From positions 4,855,001 to 4,919,000 of the forward strand of contig NZ_CP017946.1 in the NCBI RefSeq assembly GCF_003952665.1: 64,000 bases of DNA. Reading direction: 5' to 3'. Source of the DNA: Bosea sp. Tri-49 (GTDB taxonomy: Bacteria > Pseudomonadota > Alphaproteobacteria > Rhizobiales > Beijerinckiaceae). The notes beneath the pieces are model-generated. The model saw only the letters and a program-made list of their open reading frames with translations. It did not search any database and was not told where the DNA came from. The position numbers and the translations under genes are program-made. The number at the start of each line of letters is the position of its first letter. Within the stretch, counting starts at the first letter, position 1. Below, one piece after another: positions 8,244-17,235 of the stretch.

Positions 8244-8896
8244 AAGCAGCTGAGGCGCAGGCTCAGGTCTCGGATTACTGGACCCGGCGCGCGCCGGCTT
8301 TCGATGGCGCGGCCTCCCATGTCGCGCAGGCTTCGCTCTGGCGCGATGTTCTCGCTGCCGCCTTCGAGACTGAAGATGCGAAGGACGTCGTCGATCTCGG
8401 TACCGGGACGGGTGCCTGTGCGCTGATCGCCGCCTCGCTGGGACACCGGGTGCGTGCCTGCGATGGCTCCGAGGGGATGCTCGCTGCAGCTCGCAAGGCC
8501 GCCGAGGCGTCCGGGCTCGACGTCACCTTCGAACAGGCCCTGATCGAAGAGGCAACGTTCGCGCCGGCTTCCGCCGATATCGTGACGCTGCGCAACGTGC
8601 TCTGGACGCTTCCCGACCCGATGGCGGCGCTGCGCAAGGCGCAACTGATTCTGCGGCCAAGCGGCCTGGTGCTCGTCTCGGACGGGCTCTGGTCGGTCGC
8701 GGCGCAATACCGCTCAACCTATCCCGACGGGCTCGCCGCCAGCCTGCCGCGCCATGACGGCCTGACCGAGGACGAGACTCGCACGATGCTGAGCGAAGCG
8801 GGCTTCGGGCCGGCGCGGAGCTGGCAGCATCTCTTTCCGGCGTCGCCCTATCCCGGCGATGTGCCGATGTTCGTGCTGACGGCGCGAAAAGGCTAA
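8240..8896 (+). CDS. class I SAM-dependent methyltransferase in the B12 importer operon
   Basis: This 218-residue protein has a Rossmann methyltransferase core with motif I VVDLGTGTGACALIAASLG near residue 50, an acidic residue at the next strand (VRACDGSEGML) and a TLRNVLWTLPDP segment at motif IV. It starts with GTG at 8240, overlapping the ATPase stop, with GGAGG upstream. The substrate is unknown. Its strict coupling to the riboswitch-controlled importer suggests it acts on the imported corrinoid or a linked metabolite, but it could be a passenger. No signal peptide is visible, so it acts in the cytoplasm. Confidence 0.85.
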   Translation: MKAAEAQAQVSDYWTRRAPAFDGAASHVAQASLWRDVLAAAFETEDAKDVVDLGTGTGACALIAASLGHRVRACDGSEGMLAAARKAAEASGLDVTFEQALIEEATFAPASADIVTLRNVLWTLPDPMAALRKAQLILRPSGLVLVSDGLWSVAAQYRSTYPDGLAASLPRHDGLTEDETRTMLSEAGFGPARSWQHLFPASPYPGDVPMFVLTARKG

Positions 8897-9062
8897 GGCA
8901 GCTGGCGATCCTTGGCGGCCGGAAGCTTGCGGTTTCGGCTCAGGACGGGGTGAGCGCAGCCATCAGAACCAGGAACAGCATCGCAACCGGAGCCGCTAGG
9001 CTTCGGTTTCATTCTGTCCGGCAATGTCCTGGAAACACTGTGCTCTAAACCGAGCTAGGTAA

Positions 9063-9139
9063 TGGCGCGCCCGAAAGGATTCGAACCTCTGACCCTCAGA
9101 TTCGTAGTCTGATGCTCTATCCAGCTGAGCTACGGGCGC
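9063..9139 (-). tRNA. tRNA-Arg (anticodon ACG)
   Basis: Read on the minus strand, the sequence folds as a complete cloverleaf: acceptor GCGCCCG pairing with CGGGCGC, D-arm with AGCTCAGCTGGATAGAGC, anticodon stem CAGA/TCTG around loop CTACGAA, and T-arm with GGTTCGAATCC. The anticodon is ACG, which after deamination to ICG reads CGU, CGC and CGA arginine codons. The CCA end is encoded (9063-9065). Confidence 0.97.
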
Positions 9140-9278
9140 ATGACAGCGGAGCGGTTTAGAAGGCCGCCGGGGCTGACGAAAGCCGACTTAAAGGCTCGCG
9201 CCGCGCTTGGCAAGCCCCGTTCTGCCGACTTCGTTCGCTTTCTCTTGGAGCCCGGACCTGGCGGCTGCCAGGAAGTCG

Positions 9279-9674
9279 TCAGCGGTGCTTGCCGTGCAGG
9301 AGGAGCGGATGCGGGGCTTCGCGCTTGCTCGTCTCGCCGGCCAGCGGCTGGCCGCCCTGCCGGGACTTCGGCAGCTTCTCGGCGATGCCGTAGAGCTCTT
9401 CACGGCGGTCCATCTCGCGCCAGATCTCGCCGGGTGTGATGCCGAGCTCGCTCCACAGCACGACGAGATTGTAGAGAAGGTCGGCGCTTTCGCGGACGAC
9501 CGCCGGGCGATTGTTCTGCACCGCCTCGATGCCGACCTCGACCGCTTCCTCGCCGAGCTTCTTGGCCATTTTTGGCACGCCTTCGCGGATAAGCTTGGCG
9601 GTTCGCGACAAGGCCGGATCACGAGCACGGGCCGAGAGGACGGCGGCGTAGAGCTTCTGCACCGAATCGGTCAT
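9279..9674 (-). CDS. hisE: phosphoribosyl-ATP diphosphatase
   Basis: This 131-residue HisE carries out the second step of histidine synthesis, hydrolysing phosphoribosyl-ATP to phosphoribosyl-AMP and pyrophosphate in the cytoplasm. The MazG-like all-alpha fold is recognised by KLIREGVPKMAKKLGEEAVE, with the metal-binding EEAVE and ESADLLYNLVVL near residues 50-80. The N-terminus MTDSVQKLYAAVLSARARDP is typical. The C-terminus carries a basic tail of about 25 residues (ending LLLHGKHR) beyond the usual domain. It stands alone, about 60 bases after rppH, rather than inside a his operon. Confidence 0.92.
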   Translation of the reverse strand: MTDSVQKLYAAVLSARARDPALSRTAKLIREGVPKMAKKLGEEAVEVGIEAVQNNRPAVVRESADLLYNLVVLWSELGITPGEIWREMDRREELYGIAEKLPKSRQGGQPLAGETSKREAPHPLLLHGKHR

Positions 9675-9736
9675 TGCAGCAGAATCGGGCCGCCATGTAA
9701 GGGTTTCGTGACGGTCCCGCCGCTTGCGCCGGGCGC

Positions 9737-10240
9737 TCATCGCACCAGCCCTGCGAAGAGGCGCGCCACCTCGCGGTAGACATCGCGCTTGAACGGGATG
9801 ATCAGCTCCGGTGTCTGCGCCAGCTCGACCCAGCGCCAGGCATCGAACTCCGCCTTGTGGCCGCCGGCCGGAGCGAGAATGTTGATCTCGCTCTCGTCGC
9901 CCTCGAAGCGGAAGGCGAACCATTTCTGCGACTGGCCGCGATAGCGGCCGCGCCAGGCTTCCTTGCCGATCTCGCGCGGCAAGTCGTAGCTCAGCCAGTC
10001 CGGCGCCTCGGCGAGCAATGAGACCGAAGAGACATTGGTCTCCTCGCGCAGTTCGCGATAGGCGGCCTCGATCGGCTGCTCGCCGGCATCGATGCCGCCT
10101 TGCGGCATCTGCCATTCATGGCCTGGCGCGACATGCTCACGCTGGCTGCGATTGGCGCGGCGCCCGATGAAGACGAGGCCGGCCGGATTGAACAGGGCGA
10201 GGCCGACGCAGGGGCGGTAGCCGGCGGGAGGTTTCGTCAT
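9737..10240 (-). CDS. rppH: RNA pyrophosphohydrolase (Nudix)
   Basis: This 167-residue Nudix hydrolase of the RppH/NudH group removes pyrophosphate from 5'-triphosphorylated RNA and so starts mRNA decay. The Nudix box [20 protein letters not shown] is near residues 48-67, preceded by the family sequence WQMPQGG. The start [18 protein letters not shown] is typical for the group. Its ATG overlaps the stop of the upstream deacetylase-like gene by four bases. Rhizobiales commonly have rppH at the end of this cluster. Confidence 0.93.
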   Translation of the reverse strand: MTKPPAGYRPCVGLALFNPAGLVFIGRRANRSQREHVAPGHEWQMPQGGIDAGEQPIEAAYRELREETNVSSVSLLAEAPDWLSYDLPREIGKEAWRGRYRGQSQKWFAFRFEGDESEINILAPAGGHKAEFDAWRWVELAQTPELIIPFKRDVYREVARLFAGLVR

Positions 10241-11445
10241 CGCAGCGAGCCGGTGGTCGAAGGGTTGCGGAAGCCGCGGGCGGCGCTGACCGGGACGATG
10301 ACCAGGTTCTTGCCCTCGAGCGTGCGGGCCCAGCGGGTGATGCGCTCGACCGTGACCGGCAGCGCGCTGGCGATGGCGACGACTGCGCCCTGGTCGCGGG
10401 CGAGCGTCTCGAGGCGCTGCAATTCCTTGTCGATCGCCTCGGCACGCGGGACGGCGTCGAGCGCGAGGTCGGCCTTGAGCGCCGGAATCTGGGCCCGCGT
10501 CGCCGTCGATGCGAGCAGGCTGCGCGGCGAGGAGCCGTCGTCGACGACCATCAGGCCGCGTCCGGCGAGCTCACGCAAAAGCGGCGTCAGCGCCGTATCG
10601 TCGGCGGTCAGGCGGCCGCCGAGGAAGTTGACGATGCCGACATAGCCGGTGACGCGGCCGAGCACCCATTGCAGTCGGTCGAGATTATCGCTGCCCTTTT
10701 GCCCTGTGAGCAGGGTATGAGGCCCCGGATCGTTGTCGGGATAGTCGAAGGGCTCCATCGGGACCTGCAGGAAGACCTCATGGCCCTCGCTGCGCGCCCG
10801 CTGCACGGTCTTCTCCAGATCGGCGCCATAGGGGGCGAAAGCGAGCGACACGGCCCCTGGCAGGCGCGCGATCGCCTCGCTGGTCGAGCTCTGGCTGATG
10901 CCGAGGCCGCCGACGAGGATCGCGATCCGGCCGGCTGGCTTGTTGGTAGGGGCGGGGCCGAGCGGACGCGCATAGACCTGCATCGGCGTCGCCCCATCGG
11001 GGCCGATCTTCGGCAGGATACCATGCCGGGTGCGTTCGACGAGGCGCTTGTCGGGCGACGGCGCGAGCTTGATCGCCCCGTCATCGGGCACGGTGATGAT
11101 GATAGCGCCGGGGGCGTCGGCACCTGGCCGGACGACGGTGACGCCGGATTCGGTTTCGAGCTGGCTGGCGCTGGCGGGACCGCGCCTTTCCTCAGGCGTG
11201 GTGGGCTGAAGCGGGGCCTTGGCGACATCAGGAGACGCAGGACGCTCGCGGATCATGGCGGTCGCGACCGGCTCGCCGCCGACGGGGTCGCGCTTCAGCG
11301 CTGCGTAGAGTGCGAGACCGGCGAAGATGACAGCCAGAGCGCTGGTCAGGCCGCGCCAGAGCCAGCGCGCATAGGGGCGCGGCGCGTGCACGCGCTTCGC
11401 CTGCCCGAGCGGCTGGTCGAGTTCGCTGAGCGGCAATCCAACCAA
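10237..11445 (-). CDS. divergent polysaccharide deacetylase family protein
   Basis: This roughly 402-residue membrane-anchored protein has a cytoplasmic N-terminus, one helix near residues 30-48 ([19 protein letters not shown]), a long low-complexity periplasmic linker and a C-terminal domain of the divergent polysaccharide deacetylase (DUF610/YibQ) family. The domain begins near residue 170 at [11 protein letters not shown] and includes VSLAFAPYG and a FLQVPMEP segment. In rhizobial genomes this gene follows ctpA; its substrate is not established, with peptidoglycan or envelope glycan as the usual guess. The start is a TTG at 11445, or a second TTG three codons on. Confidence 0.85.
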   Translation of the reverse strand: MVGLPLSELDQPLGQAKRVHAPRPYARWLWRGLTSALAVIFAGLALYAALKRDPVGGEPVATAMIRERPASPDVAKAPLQPTTPEERRGPASASQLETESGVTVVRPGADAPGAIIITVPDDGAIKLAPSPDKRLVERTRHGILPKIGPDGATPMQVYARPLGPAPTNKPAGRIAILVGGLGISQSSTSEAIARLPGAVSLAFAPYGADLEKTVQRARSEGHEVFLQVPMEPFDYPDNDPGPHTLLTGQKGSDNLDRLQWVLGRVTGYVGIVNFLGGRLTADDTALTPLLRELAGRGLMVVDDGSSPRSLLASTATRAQIPALKADLALDAVPRAEAIDKELQRLETLARDQGAVVAIASALPVTVERITRWARTLEGKNLVIVPVSAARGFRNPSTTGSLR

Positions 11446-11619
11446 GAAGCGCCGTCCTCTTCGACGTCATCACGCATGCGAATCAGTTCGCATCGCTAGA
11501 GTCGGATGATTCGGGCGGGAATCAATCGTCAATCGGCCGCAGGGAAAACAATCTCCTGCGGCCGTTGCACAAGTATCGAGTTATCGGGCTGGAAAGCCCG
11601 GCGACTCGGTCCGACTTGC

Positions 11620-12966
11620 TCAGTTGGACTTGCCGGCTTCCGGAGCGGGTGCGGGGGCCGGCGTGGCAGGCAATGCCACGTCCTTCTTGCCGCGCAGCAG
11701 GTTGAGCGCCGCGGCGAGCTGGGTGTCCTTGGCCGGATCAATCGGAACGTAGGACGGCGAGCCGGCTTGCTCCTCCTTGCCGTCGCCATTGCGCAGATGG
11801 CCCTTGAGCGAGGCCTCGCCCTTGTTCTCGATCTTCTCCTTCAGCTCGGCCGGCACATCCTGGATGATCTCGATGTCGGGCGTGATGCCCTTGGCCTGGA
11901 TCGAGTTGCCGGACGGGGTGTAGTAGCGCGCCGTGGTCAGCCTGAGGCCACCATTGTCGCCGAGGCGGATCACGGTCTGCACCGAGCCCTTGCCGAAGGA
12001 ACGCGAGCCCATGACGGTGGCGCGCTTGTGGTCCTGCAGGGCGCCGGCGACGATCTCCGCGGCGGAGGCGGAGGAGCCGTTGATCAGCACGACGACCGGC
12101 TTGCCCTTGGTCAGGTCGCCCGACTTGGCGTTGAAGACCTGGGTCTCCTCGGCGTTGCGGCCGCGCGTCGAGACGATCTTGCCGCGCTCGAGGAAGGCGT
12201 CGGAGACCAGCACCGACTGATCGAGCCGGCCGCCGCGGTTGTTGCGCAGGTCGATGACGTAACCCTTGATCTTGTCGAAGCCGATCTCGGCATTGACCTT
12301 GTCGAGCGCCTTGCGCAGGCCCTCATAGGTCTGCTCGCTGAAGGTGCCGATGCGGATATAGCCGACATCGTTCTCGACGCGCTCCTCGACCGCCGGCACG
12401 ACGATGTTGGACCGGGTCAGGGTGAATTCCAGCGGCTCGGTCTTGCCGGGGCGCTCGATCTTGAGCTTCACCTGCGTGTTGATGATGCCGCGCATCTTCT
12501 CGACGGCCTGGTTGAGGCTGAGGCCCTTGACCTCGTCACCGTCGATCTGGCGGATCATGTCGCCGGCCAGGATGCCGGCCTTGGATGCAGGCGTGTCGCG
12601 AATCGGCTTGGCGACCTTGAGGACGCCGTCCTCCATCGTCACCTCGATGCCGAGCCCGCCGAACTGGCCGCGCATGTCGATGTCCATGTCGCGGAAGCTC
12701 TTGGCATCGAGATAAGCCGAGTGCGGATCGAGCGAGGAGACCATGCCGTTGATGGCGGCCTCGATCAGCTTCTGCTCATCCGGCTTCTCGACATAGTCGG
12801 TGCGGATCTTCTCGAAGATGTCGCCGAAGAGGTTGAGGCTGCGGTAGACCTCGGCCGAGGCCGCGACCGCGCTGGTCGAGGAGAACAGCCTCGTCTGCGT
12901 GGCGACACCAGTGAGGCCCGCGCCGGCGATAGCGCCGACCAGAACGAGAGAAACCTTGCGCATCAT
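11620..12966 (-). CDS. ctpA: carboxyl-terminal processing protease, S41 family
   Basis: This 448-residue periplasmic serine protease starts with an N-terminal signal/anchor helix (VSLVLVGAIAGAGLTGVA), then has an S41 N-terminal helical region, a PDZ domain around residues 95-180 and the tail-specific protease core. The catalytic Ser lies in NGSSASAAEIVAG near residue 300 and the Lys in GSRSFGKGSVQT near residue 325. CtpA enzymes trim C-termini of periplasmic or lipoprotein substrates, including peptidoglycan hydrolases. The ATG at 12966 overlaps the stop of the envC-like gene, linking production of the protease to an amidase activator. About 120 residues after the core are Pro/Ala/Lys-rich at the end. 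Confidence 0.94.
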   Translation of the reverse strand: MMRKVSLVLVGAIAGAGLTGVATQTRLFSSTSAVAASAEVYRSLNLFGDIFEKIRTDYVEKPDEQKLIEAAINGMVSSLDPHSAYLDAKSFRDMDIDMRGQFGGLGIEVTMEDGVLKVAKPIRDTPASKAGILAGDMIRQIDGDEVKGLSLNQAVEKMRGIINTQVKLKIERPGKTEPLEFTLTRSNIVVPAVEERVENDVGYIRIGTFSEQTYEGLRKALDKVNAEIGFDKIKGYVIDLRNNRGGRLDQSVLVSDAFLERGKIVSTRGRNAEETQVFNAKSGDLTKGKPVVVLINGSSASAAEIVAGALQDHKRATVMGSRSFGKGSVQTVIRLGDNGGLRLTTARYYTPSGNSIQAKGITPDIEIIQDVPAELKEKIENKGEASLKGHLRNGDGKEEQAGSPSYVPIDPAKDTQLAAALNLLRGKKDVALPATPAPAPAPEAGKSN

Positions 12967-14330
12967 CCGCGAACCTTTTCGCTTTGCGATTTCGTCCACC
13001 ACGGCGTCGGATCGATCGAGACGCCGTCTTTCCTGAACTCGATATAGAGAACCGGCTCGCCGGTTCCCGCTCCCACATTCGTCGCGGCCGCTTCCGCGGT
13101 CTCGCCCATTACCGCTACCGGCTCTCCAGCCAGCACAAACTGGTTCAACGACACGTCGATGCGCTGCATGCCTGCCAGAAGAACATAGTAACCATTGCCG
13201 GCATTGAGGATCAAGAGTTGGCCAAAGGAGCGGAACGGCCCCGCATAGACCACCCAGCCATCCGAAGGTGACGAAACCACGGCATTTGGCCGGGTTGAAA
13301 GCGAAATTCCGCGTGTTGGGGCGCCAACTTCATCGCTCGAACCAAATCCACGCAATTGTGAACCGGCGACCGGCAGGGGCAGCATGCCGCGCAGTTCCTG
13401 GAAGGCCGCCTTGGGGGCGAGCCGGGCGGGATCGCGGAAGGCGAGCTGCGCCATGCGCTGGCGCTGCTCCTGCGTCTCGGCCTCGAGTGCCCGGCGGGCG
13501 GCTTCGGCGGCGCGGGTGGCGGAGGAGATGTCCTTCTCGATGCGCTCGACGAGGTCGCGCAGGGTTTTTGCCTGCGTTGCGAGCTCACTGCCGGTGGCGC
13601 GCTGCGCCTCGATGTCCTGCGCGGCGCTCGCCTCGCGGCTGCGCCGCGCCTCGATCAGCGAGGCGAGGCGCTGGCGCTCGCCAGCCAGGCCTTCCATCTC
13701 GGCAGCGATAGCCTTGCGCTCTTCGGCGATGCGTTCGCGCAGGCGCACCAGCTCGGCGAGGTCGGTGCCGAGGATTGCGATCTCCTGGCGCAGATCGGGC
13801 ACGACCGCACCGAGCAGCATCGAGGCACGCACCGCTTCGAGGATGTCCTCCGGCCGGACCAGCACCGCCGGCGGCGGCCGGTGGCCGATGCGCTGGAGCG
13901 CGGCCAGCACCTCGCCGATGAGGCCGCGCCGGCTTTCCAGCGAGCGCCGGATCGCGGTCTCGCTGGTCTGCAGCAGCGAGAGACGCTGTTCTAGTCCGGC
14001 GATGCGGCCTTCGGCTCCTTGCGTGCGGGCGGTGGTATCGAGCAGGGCCTGGTTGAGCTTGGTCCGGTCGGCGCGGATGCCGGCGATCTCGGCTTCCAGC
14101 TTGGCGCGGGCCTCGGCGCTGCCGGCGAGCCGCTCCTCGATCGCCTTGAGCTCGGCTTCGCGGGCGCGCTTCTCCTCGCGCTTCTGTTCTGTCTCGCGGG
14201 CGGTCTGCTCCGAATCAGGAGCGGCAGCCGTCTGAGCCAAGGCGGTGCCGGTGGCGAGGCAAGCGCACAGCAGCGCCGGCCAAGGCCGGAGCGCGCGCGA
14301 GATCCGAATCAGCCGGGAGAGGCGGGTCAT
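12963..14330 (-). CDS. EnvC-like murein hydrolase activator (degenerate LytM/M23)
   Basis: This 455-residue secreted protein has a signal peptide ending near TGTALAQ, then a long coiled coil (about residues 35-290, rich in Glu, Arg and Ala), and a C-terminal LytM domain near residues 330-440. The M23 zinc ligands are missing: the usual His-Asp region reads TRGISLSTRPNA and the HxH region reads NAGNGYYVLLAGM. This matches EnvC-type activators, which switch on N-acetylmuramoyl-L-alanine amidases during division instead of cutting themselves. It overlaps rlmH upstream and ctpA downstream by four bases each. Confidence 0.9.
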   Translation of the reverse strand: MTRLSRLIRISRALRPWPALLCACLATGTALAQTAAAPDSEQTARETEQKREEKRAREAELKAIEERLAGSAEARAKLEAEIAGIRADRTKLNQALLDTTARTQGAEGRIAGLEQRLSLLQTSETAIRRSLESRRGLIGEVLAALQRIGHRPPPAVLVRPEDILEAVRASMLLGAVVPDLRQEIAILGTDLAELVRLRERIAEERKAIAAEMEGLAGERQRLASLIEARRSREASAAQDIEAQRATGSELATQAKTLRDLVERIEKDISSATRAAEAARRALEAETQEQRQRMAQLAFRDPARLAPKAAFQELRGMLPLPVAGSQLRGFGSSDEVGAPTRGISLSTRPNAVVSSPSDGWVVYAGPFRSFGQLLILNAGNGYYVLLAGMQRIDVSLNQFVLAGEPVAVMGETAEAAATNVGAGTGEPVLYIEFRKDGVSIDPTPWWTKSQSEKVRG

Positions 14331-14809
14331 GCCCGATGATAGGGGTGTCCGGCCATGATCGTCATTGCCCGATAAAGCTGTTCGAGCACAAGGGCCCGGA
14401 CGATCTGGTGCGGAATGGTCAGCGCTCCGAACGAAAGCACCAGTGTGGCGCGTTCGCGCAACTCGGCGTCGAGCCCGTCGGCGCCGCCGATCAGCAGGGT
14501 CGCGGCCGGGGTTCCGGCATCGCGCGCCATGGCGAGCCTATTGGCGAATGCGTCGCTGTCCAGGCTCTTGCCGCGCTCGTCCAGGGCGATGACGAGCCCG
14601 GAAGGCGGCAGGCGCTCCGCTATCAGCCTGGCTTCGTCGCGGCGGCGCTCCTCGGTGCGGCGGCCGCGGCTTTCGGCAAGCTCGACGACATCGGGCCCGC
14701 TCAAGCCGAGTCCACGGGCAAGGCCCTGGGCGCGGTCCTGATAACGGGCGCAAAGATCGCGCTCCGGCCCATCCTTGAGGCGGCCGACGGCGATGACCGA
14801 AAGGCGCAC
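14327..14809 (-). CDS. rlmH: 23S rRNA (pseudouridine-1915-N3) methyltransferase
   Basis: This 160-residue SPOUT methyltransferase modifies pseudouridine 1915 in helix 69 of 23S rRNA on assembled ribosomes. The SAM-binding knot is visible as LLIGGADGL near residue 107 and the C-terminal motif LEQLYRAMTIMAGHPYHRA is the family signature. Translation starts at a GTG (14809). The gene lies 12 bases after rsfS, the usual pairing in proteobacteria, and its stop overlaps the envC-like start. Confidence 0.95.
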   Translation of the reverse strand: MRLSVIAVGRLKDGPERDLCARYQDRAQGLARGLGLSGPDVVELAESRGRRTEERRRDEARLIAERLPPSGLVIALDERGKSLDSDAFANRLAMARDAGTPAATLLIGGADGLDAELRERATLVLSFGALTIPHQIVRALVLEQLYRAMTIMAGHPYHRA

Positions 14810-14821
14810 GAAAACTAGGGG

Positions 14822-15262
14822 CTAGCCGTCAAGGCGCTCGCGCGGCCGATCGGCGCCCCACATCTTTTCGAGATTGTAGAACTGGCGCACTTCCGGGCGG
14901 AAGATGTGGATGATCAGGTCGCCGGTGTCGATCAGCACCCAGTCGCAGGCGGGAAAGCCCTCGACCTTCGGCGTGTCATGGCCAGCCTTCTTGAAGGCTT
15001 CGACGAGGCTGTCGGAGATCGAGGCGACATGGCGGTTGACCCGGCCGGAGGCGATGATCATGGCGTCGGCCAGCGAGGTCTTGCCGACCAGATCGATCAC
15101 GGTGGCGTCCTCGGCCTTCATGTCGTCCAGGACCTGCAGGGCGAGCGCAATGCTGGGCGCAGCCGGATTGTCGGTCAGGGCAGCCGGGGGAAGCGGCGCA
15201 GTGGCAGCTTCGCCGATCGATTGACGGTTCAGAGTCGTATCCTCACGTGACGACGCGCTCAC
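14822..15262 (-). CDS. rsfS: ribosomal silencing factor
   Basis: This RsfS (Iojap family) protein binds ribosomal protein L14 and blocks subunit joining when nutrients are scarce. The conserved domain starts near residue 38 (ALQVLDDMKAEDATVIDL) and includes SLADAMIIASGRVNRHVASI and DWVLIDTGDLIIHIF. The first ~35 residues are an Ala/Pro-rich extension. Translation is read from GTG at 15262; internal starts cannot be excluded. It lies between nadD and rlmH, the conserved order in many bacteria. Confidence 0.93.
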   Translation of the reverse strand: MSASSREDTTLNRQSIGEAATAPLPPAALTDNPAAPSIALALQVLDDMKAEDATVIDLVGKTSLADAMIIASGRVNRHVASISDSLVEAFKKAGHDTPKVEGFPACDWVLIDTGDLIIHIFRPEVRQFYNLEKMWGADRPRERLDG

Positions 15263-15301
15263 AGCGCGACACCCCCAATTTAAGCGCCGGAGGGGTTGAG
15301 T

Positions 15302-15913
15302 TCAATTGCTTTCGGCGAGTTCGCGCAGATAGGTTGAAGACAGCTCGGAGCGCCGGCCGTGCAGGAAGATCCAGGCGGGCGAGGTGCGCACCGGTAGGGC
15401 GGCGCCTTGGTTCTCCGGCAACCGCCAGCGCGCCATCCAGTTGGCGGCGGGGGAGGCGACCGAGTGGAGGGTCGAGCCCGGGCGGTCGATCACCGCGATC
15501 GGCATCATCCTGGCGATGGTGCGCCATTCGTTCCAGCGGTGGAAATTCGCCAGATTGTCCGAGCCCATGATCCAGACGAAGCGCACACCCGGGCAACGGC
15601 GCTTCAGCTGGCGCAGCGTGTCGGCGGTGTAGCGTGTACGCAGCGTCGCCTCGATGCCGGTGACATTGATGTGGCCGTGGTCGGCAAGCGCGCGAGCGGT
15701 CGCGATGCGCTGCGTCAGCGGCGGCAAGGCGTGGTTGTCCTTCAAGGGGTTGCCGGGGGTGACCAGCCACCAGACCCGGTCGAGCTGGAGCCGGCGCAGC
15801 GCCGTCAGGCTCGCCATGCGATGGCCGTCATGGGCCGGGTTGAAGGTGCCGCCGAACAGCCCGATGCGCAGGCCGGGCGCGTGCGGCGGCAGGCGCAGCT
15901 CCTCGGCGCTCAC
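15302..15913 (-). CDS. nadD: nicotinate-nucleotide adenylyltransferase
   Basis: This 203-residue NadD makes deamido-NAD from nicotinate mononucleotide and ATP, a required step of NAD synthesis. The nucleotidyltransferase motif [15 protein letters not shown] (HxGH type) is near residues 16-30, and the ISSTxxR-like motif near the C-terminus reads [10 protein letters not shown]. It starts at a GTG (15913) that overlaps the proA stop by four bases. The N-terminus [18 protein letters not shown] is typical of rhizobial NadD. Confidence 0.94.
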   Translation of the reverse strand: MSAEELRLPPHAPGLRIGLFGGTFNPAHDGHRMASLTALRRLQLDRVWWLVTPGNPLKDNHALPPLTQRIATARALADHGHINVTGIEATLRTRYTADTLRQLKRRCPGVRFVWIMGSDNLANFHRWNEWRTIARMMPIAVIDRPGSTLHSVASPAANWMARWRLPENQGAALPVRTSPAWIFLHGRRSELSSTYLRELAESN

Positions 15914-17217
15914 GGTCGGACCTGACCCCGGCCATGGACCCGATATTTGAAGGAACAGAGCTGCTCGACGCCGACGGGCCCGCGCGCATGCATGCGGCCG
16001 GTGGCAATGCCGATCTCGGCGCCGAAGCCGAACTCGCCGCCATCGGCGAACTGGGTCGAGGCGTTGTGCAGGACGATCGCCGAATCGACCTCGGCGAGGA
16101 AACGGGCTGCGGCTGCCTCGTCTCCCGTCACGATCGCATCGGTATGGTGCGAGCCATAGGTCTCGATATGCGTGATTGCGGCGTCGAGGCCGGGCACGAC
16201 CTTCACCGCGATGATGCGGTCGAGATATTCGGTACGCCAATCCTCCTCGCTGGCCGGCGTGACGCGCGGATCGACGCCCTGCGCCGCCATATCGCCGCGC
16301 ACGGCACAGCCTTCGTCGAGCAGGGCGGTGACGAGCGGCTGCAGATGCGTCGTGGCGCAGGCCTCGTCGACCAGAAGCGTCTCGGCTGCGCCGCAGACGC
16401 CGGTGCGACGCAGCTTGGCGTTGAGCAGGATCGCGCGGGCCATGTCGAGATCAGCCGCGGCATGGATATAGACATGGCAGTTGCCGTCGAGATGGGCGAA
16501 GACGGGCACGCGCGCTTCCTTCTGCACGCGCGCGACGAGGCTCTTGCCGCCGCGGGGCACGACCACGTCGATCGCGCCATCGAGTCCCTTGAGAATCTCG
16601 CCGACGGCGGCGCGGTCGCGGCTCGGCACGAGCTGGATCGCCTCACGCGGCAGGCCGGCCGCAGTGAGCCCATCCTGCATGGCGGCGGCGATCTCGCTCG
16701 AGGTCCGGAAACTGTCGGAACCGGCGCGCAGGATCGCGACATTGCCGCTCTTCAGGCAGAGTGCCCCGGCATCGGCCGTGACGTTGGGGCGGCTCTCGAA
16801 GATCACGGCAACGACGCCGAGCGGGGTGGCGACGCGCTCGAAGAACAGGCCATTGGGCTGTGTCCAGCTCGCCAGCACGCGCCCTACGGGATCGGGCAAG
16901 GCGGCGATGTCGGCGACGGCCTGAGCGATCACCTCCAAGCGGGCCTCATCGAGAGCGAGTCGGTCGATGAACGAGGCGGCGAGGCCGGCGGCCTGCCCAT
17001 CAGCGAGATCCTGACGATTGGCAGAGAGGATCGCTTGCGCACGCTTGCGCAAGGCGACTGCCATGGCCGCGAGCGCACGGTTACGCTGCTCCGCCGGGGC
17101 AGTGCCGACCCGGCGCGCCGCGGCGCGAGCGCCCCGGCCGAGCGCCGCCATCAGCGCGGCGACGTCGCCGTTCTCGTTGTCAGGCGCGGGCATGCGCCGG
17201 GCGCTTTCGCTGGTCAT
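15910..17217 (-). CDS. proA: glutamate-5-semialdehyde dehydrogenase
   Basis: This 435-residue ProA is the second enzyme of proline synthesis, reducing gamma-glutamyl phosphate to glutamate-5-semialdehyde with NADPH. The aldehyde-dehydrogenase fold shows [20 protein letters not shown] near residue 140 and the catalytic cysteine in [13 protein letters not shown] near residue 275. Other family landmarks are VPRGGKSLV and [19 protein letters not shown] near the end. It lies directly after proB (18-base gap) and overlaps nadD, so proline and NAD synthesis share one transcript. Confidence 0.96.
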   Translation of the reverse strand: MTSESARRMPAPDNENGDVAALMAALGRGARAAARRVGTAPAEQRNRALAAMAVALRKRAQAILSANRQDLADGQAAGLAASFIDRLALDEARLEVIAQAVADIAALPDPVGRVLASWTQPNGLFFERVATPLGVVAVIFESRPNVTADAGALCLKSGNVAILRAGSDSFRTSSEIAAAMQDGLTAAGLPREAIQLVPSRDRAAVGEILKGLDGAIDVVVPRGGKSLVARVQKEARVPVFAHLDGNCHVYIHAAADLDMARAILLNAKLRRTGVCGAAETLLVDEACATTHLQPLVTALLDEGCAVRGDMAAQGVDPRVTPASEEDWRTEYLDRIIAVKVVPGLDAAITHIETYGSHHTDAIVTGDEAAAARFLAEVDSAIVLHNASTQFADGGEFGFGAEIGIATGRMHARGPVGVEQLCSFKYRVHGRGQVRP

Positions 17218-17235
17218 TATGGGCCTGAAGTTTCC

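Noticed and set aside
8897..9062. Possible small gene between the methyltransferase and tRNA-Arg
   Set aside because: Only a 38-codon minus-strand frame without ribosome binding site or hydrophobic pattern was found. I see nothing I can support here.
9063..9278. tRNA-Arg as an integration site with attached mobile element
   Set aside because: No integrase, no repeat of the tRNA 3' end, and the genes on both sides are ordinary for the order.
11506..13047. 513-codon open frame opposite ctpA
   Set aside because: The protein is a low-complexity Arg/Asp/Leu/Val string without domains, while the opposite strand encodes a complete S41 protease with its catalytic Ser and Lys.
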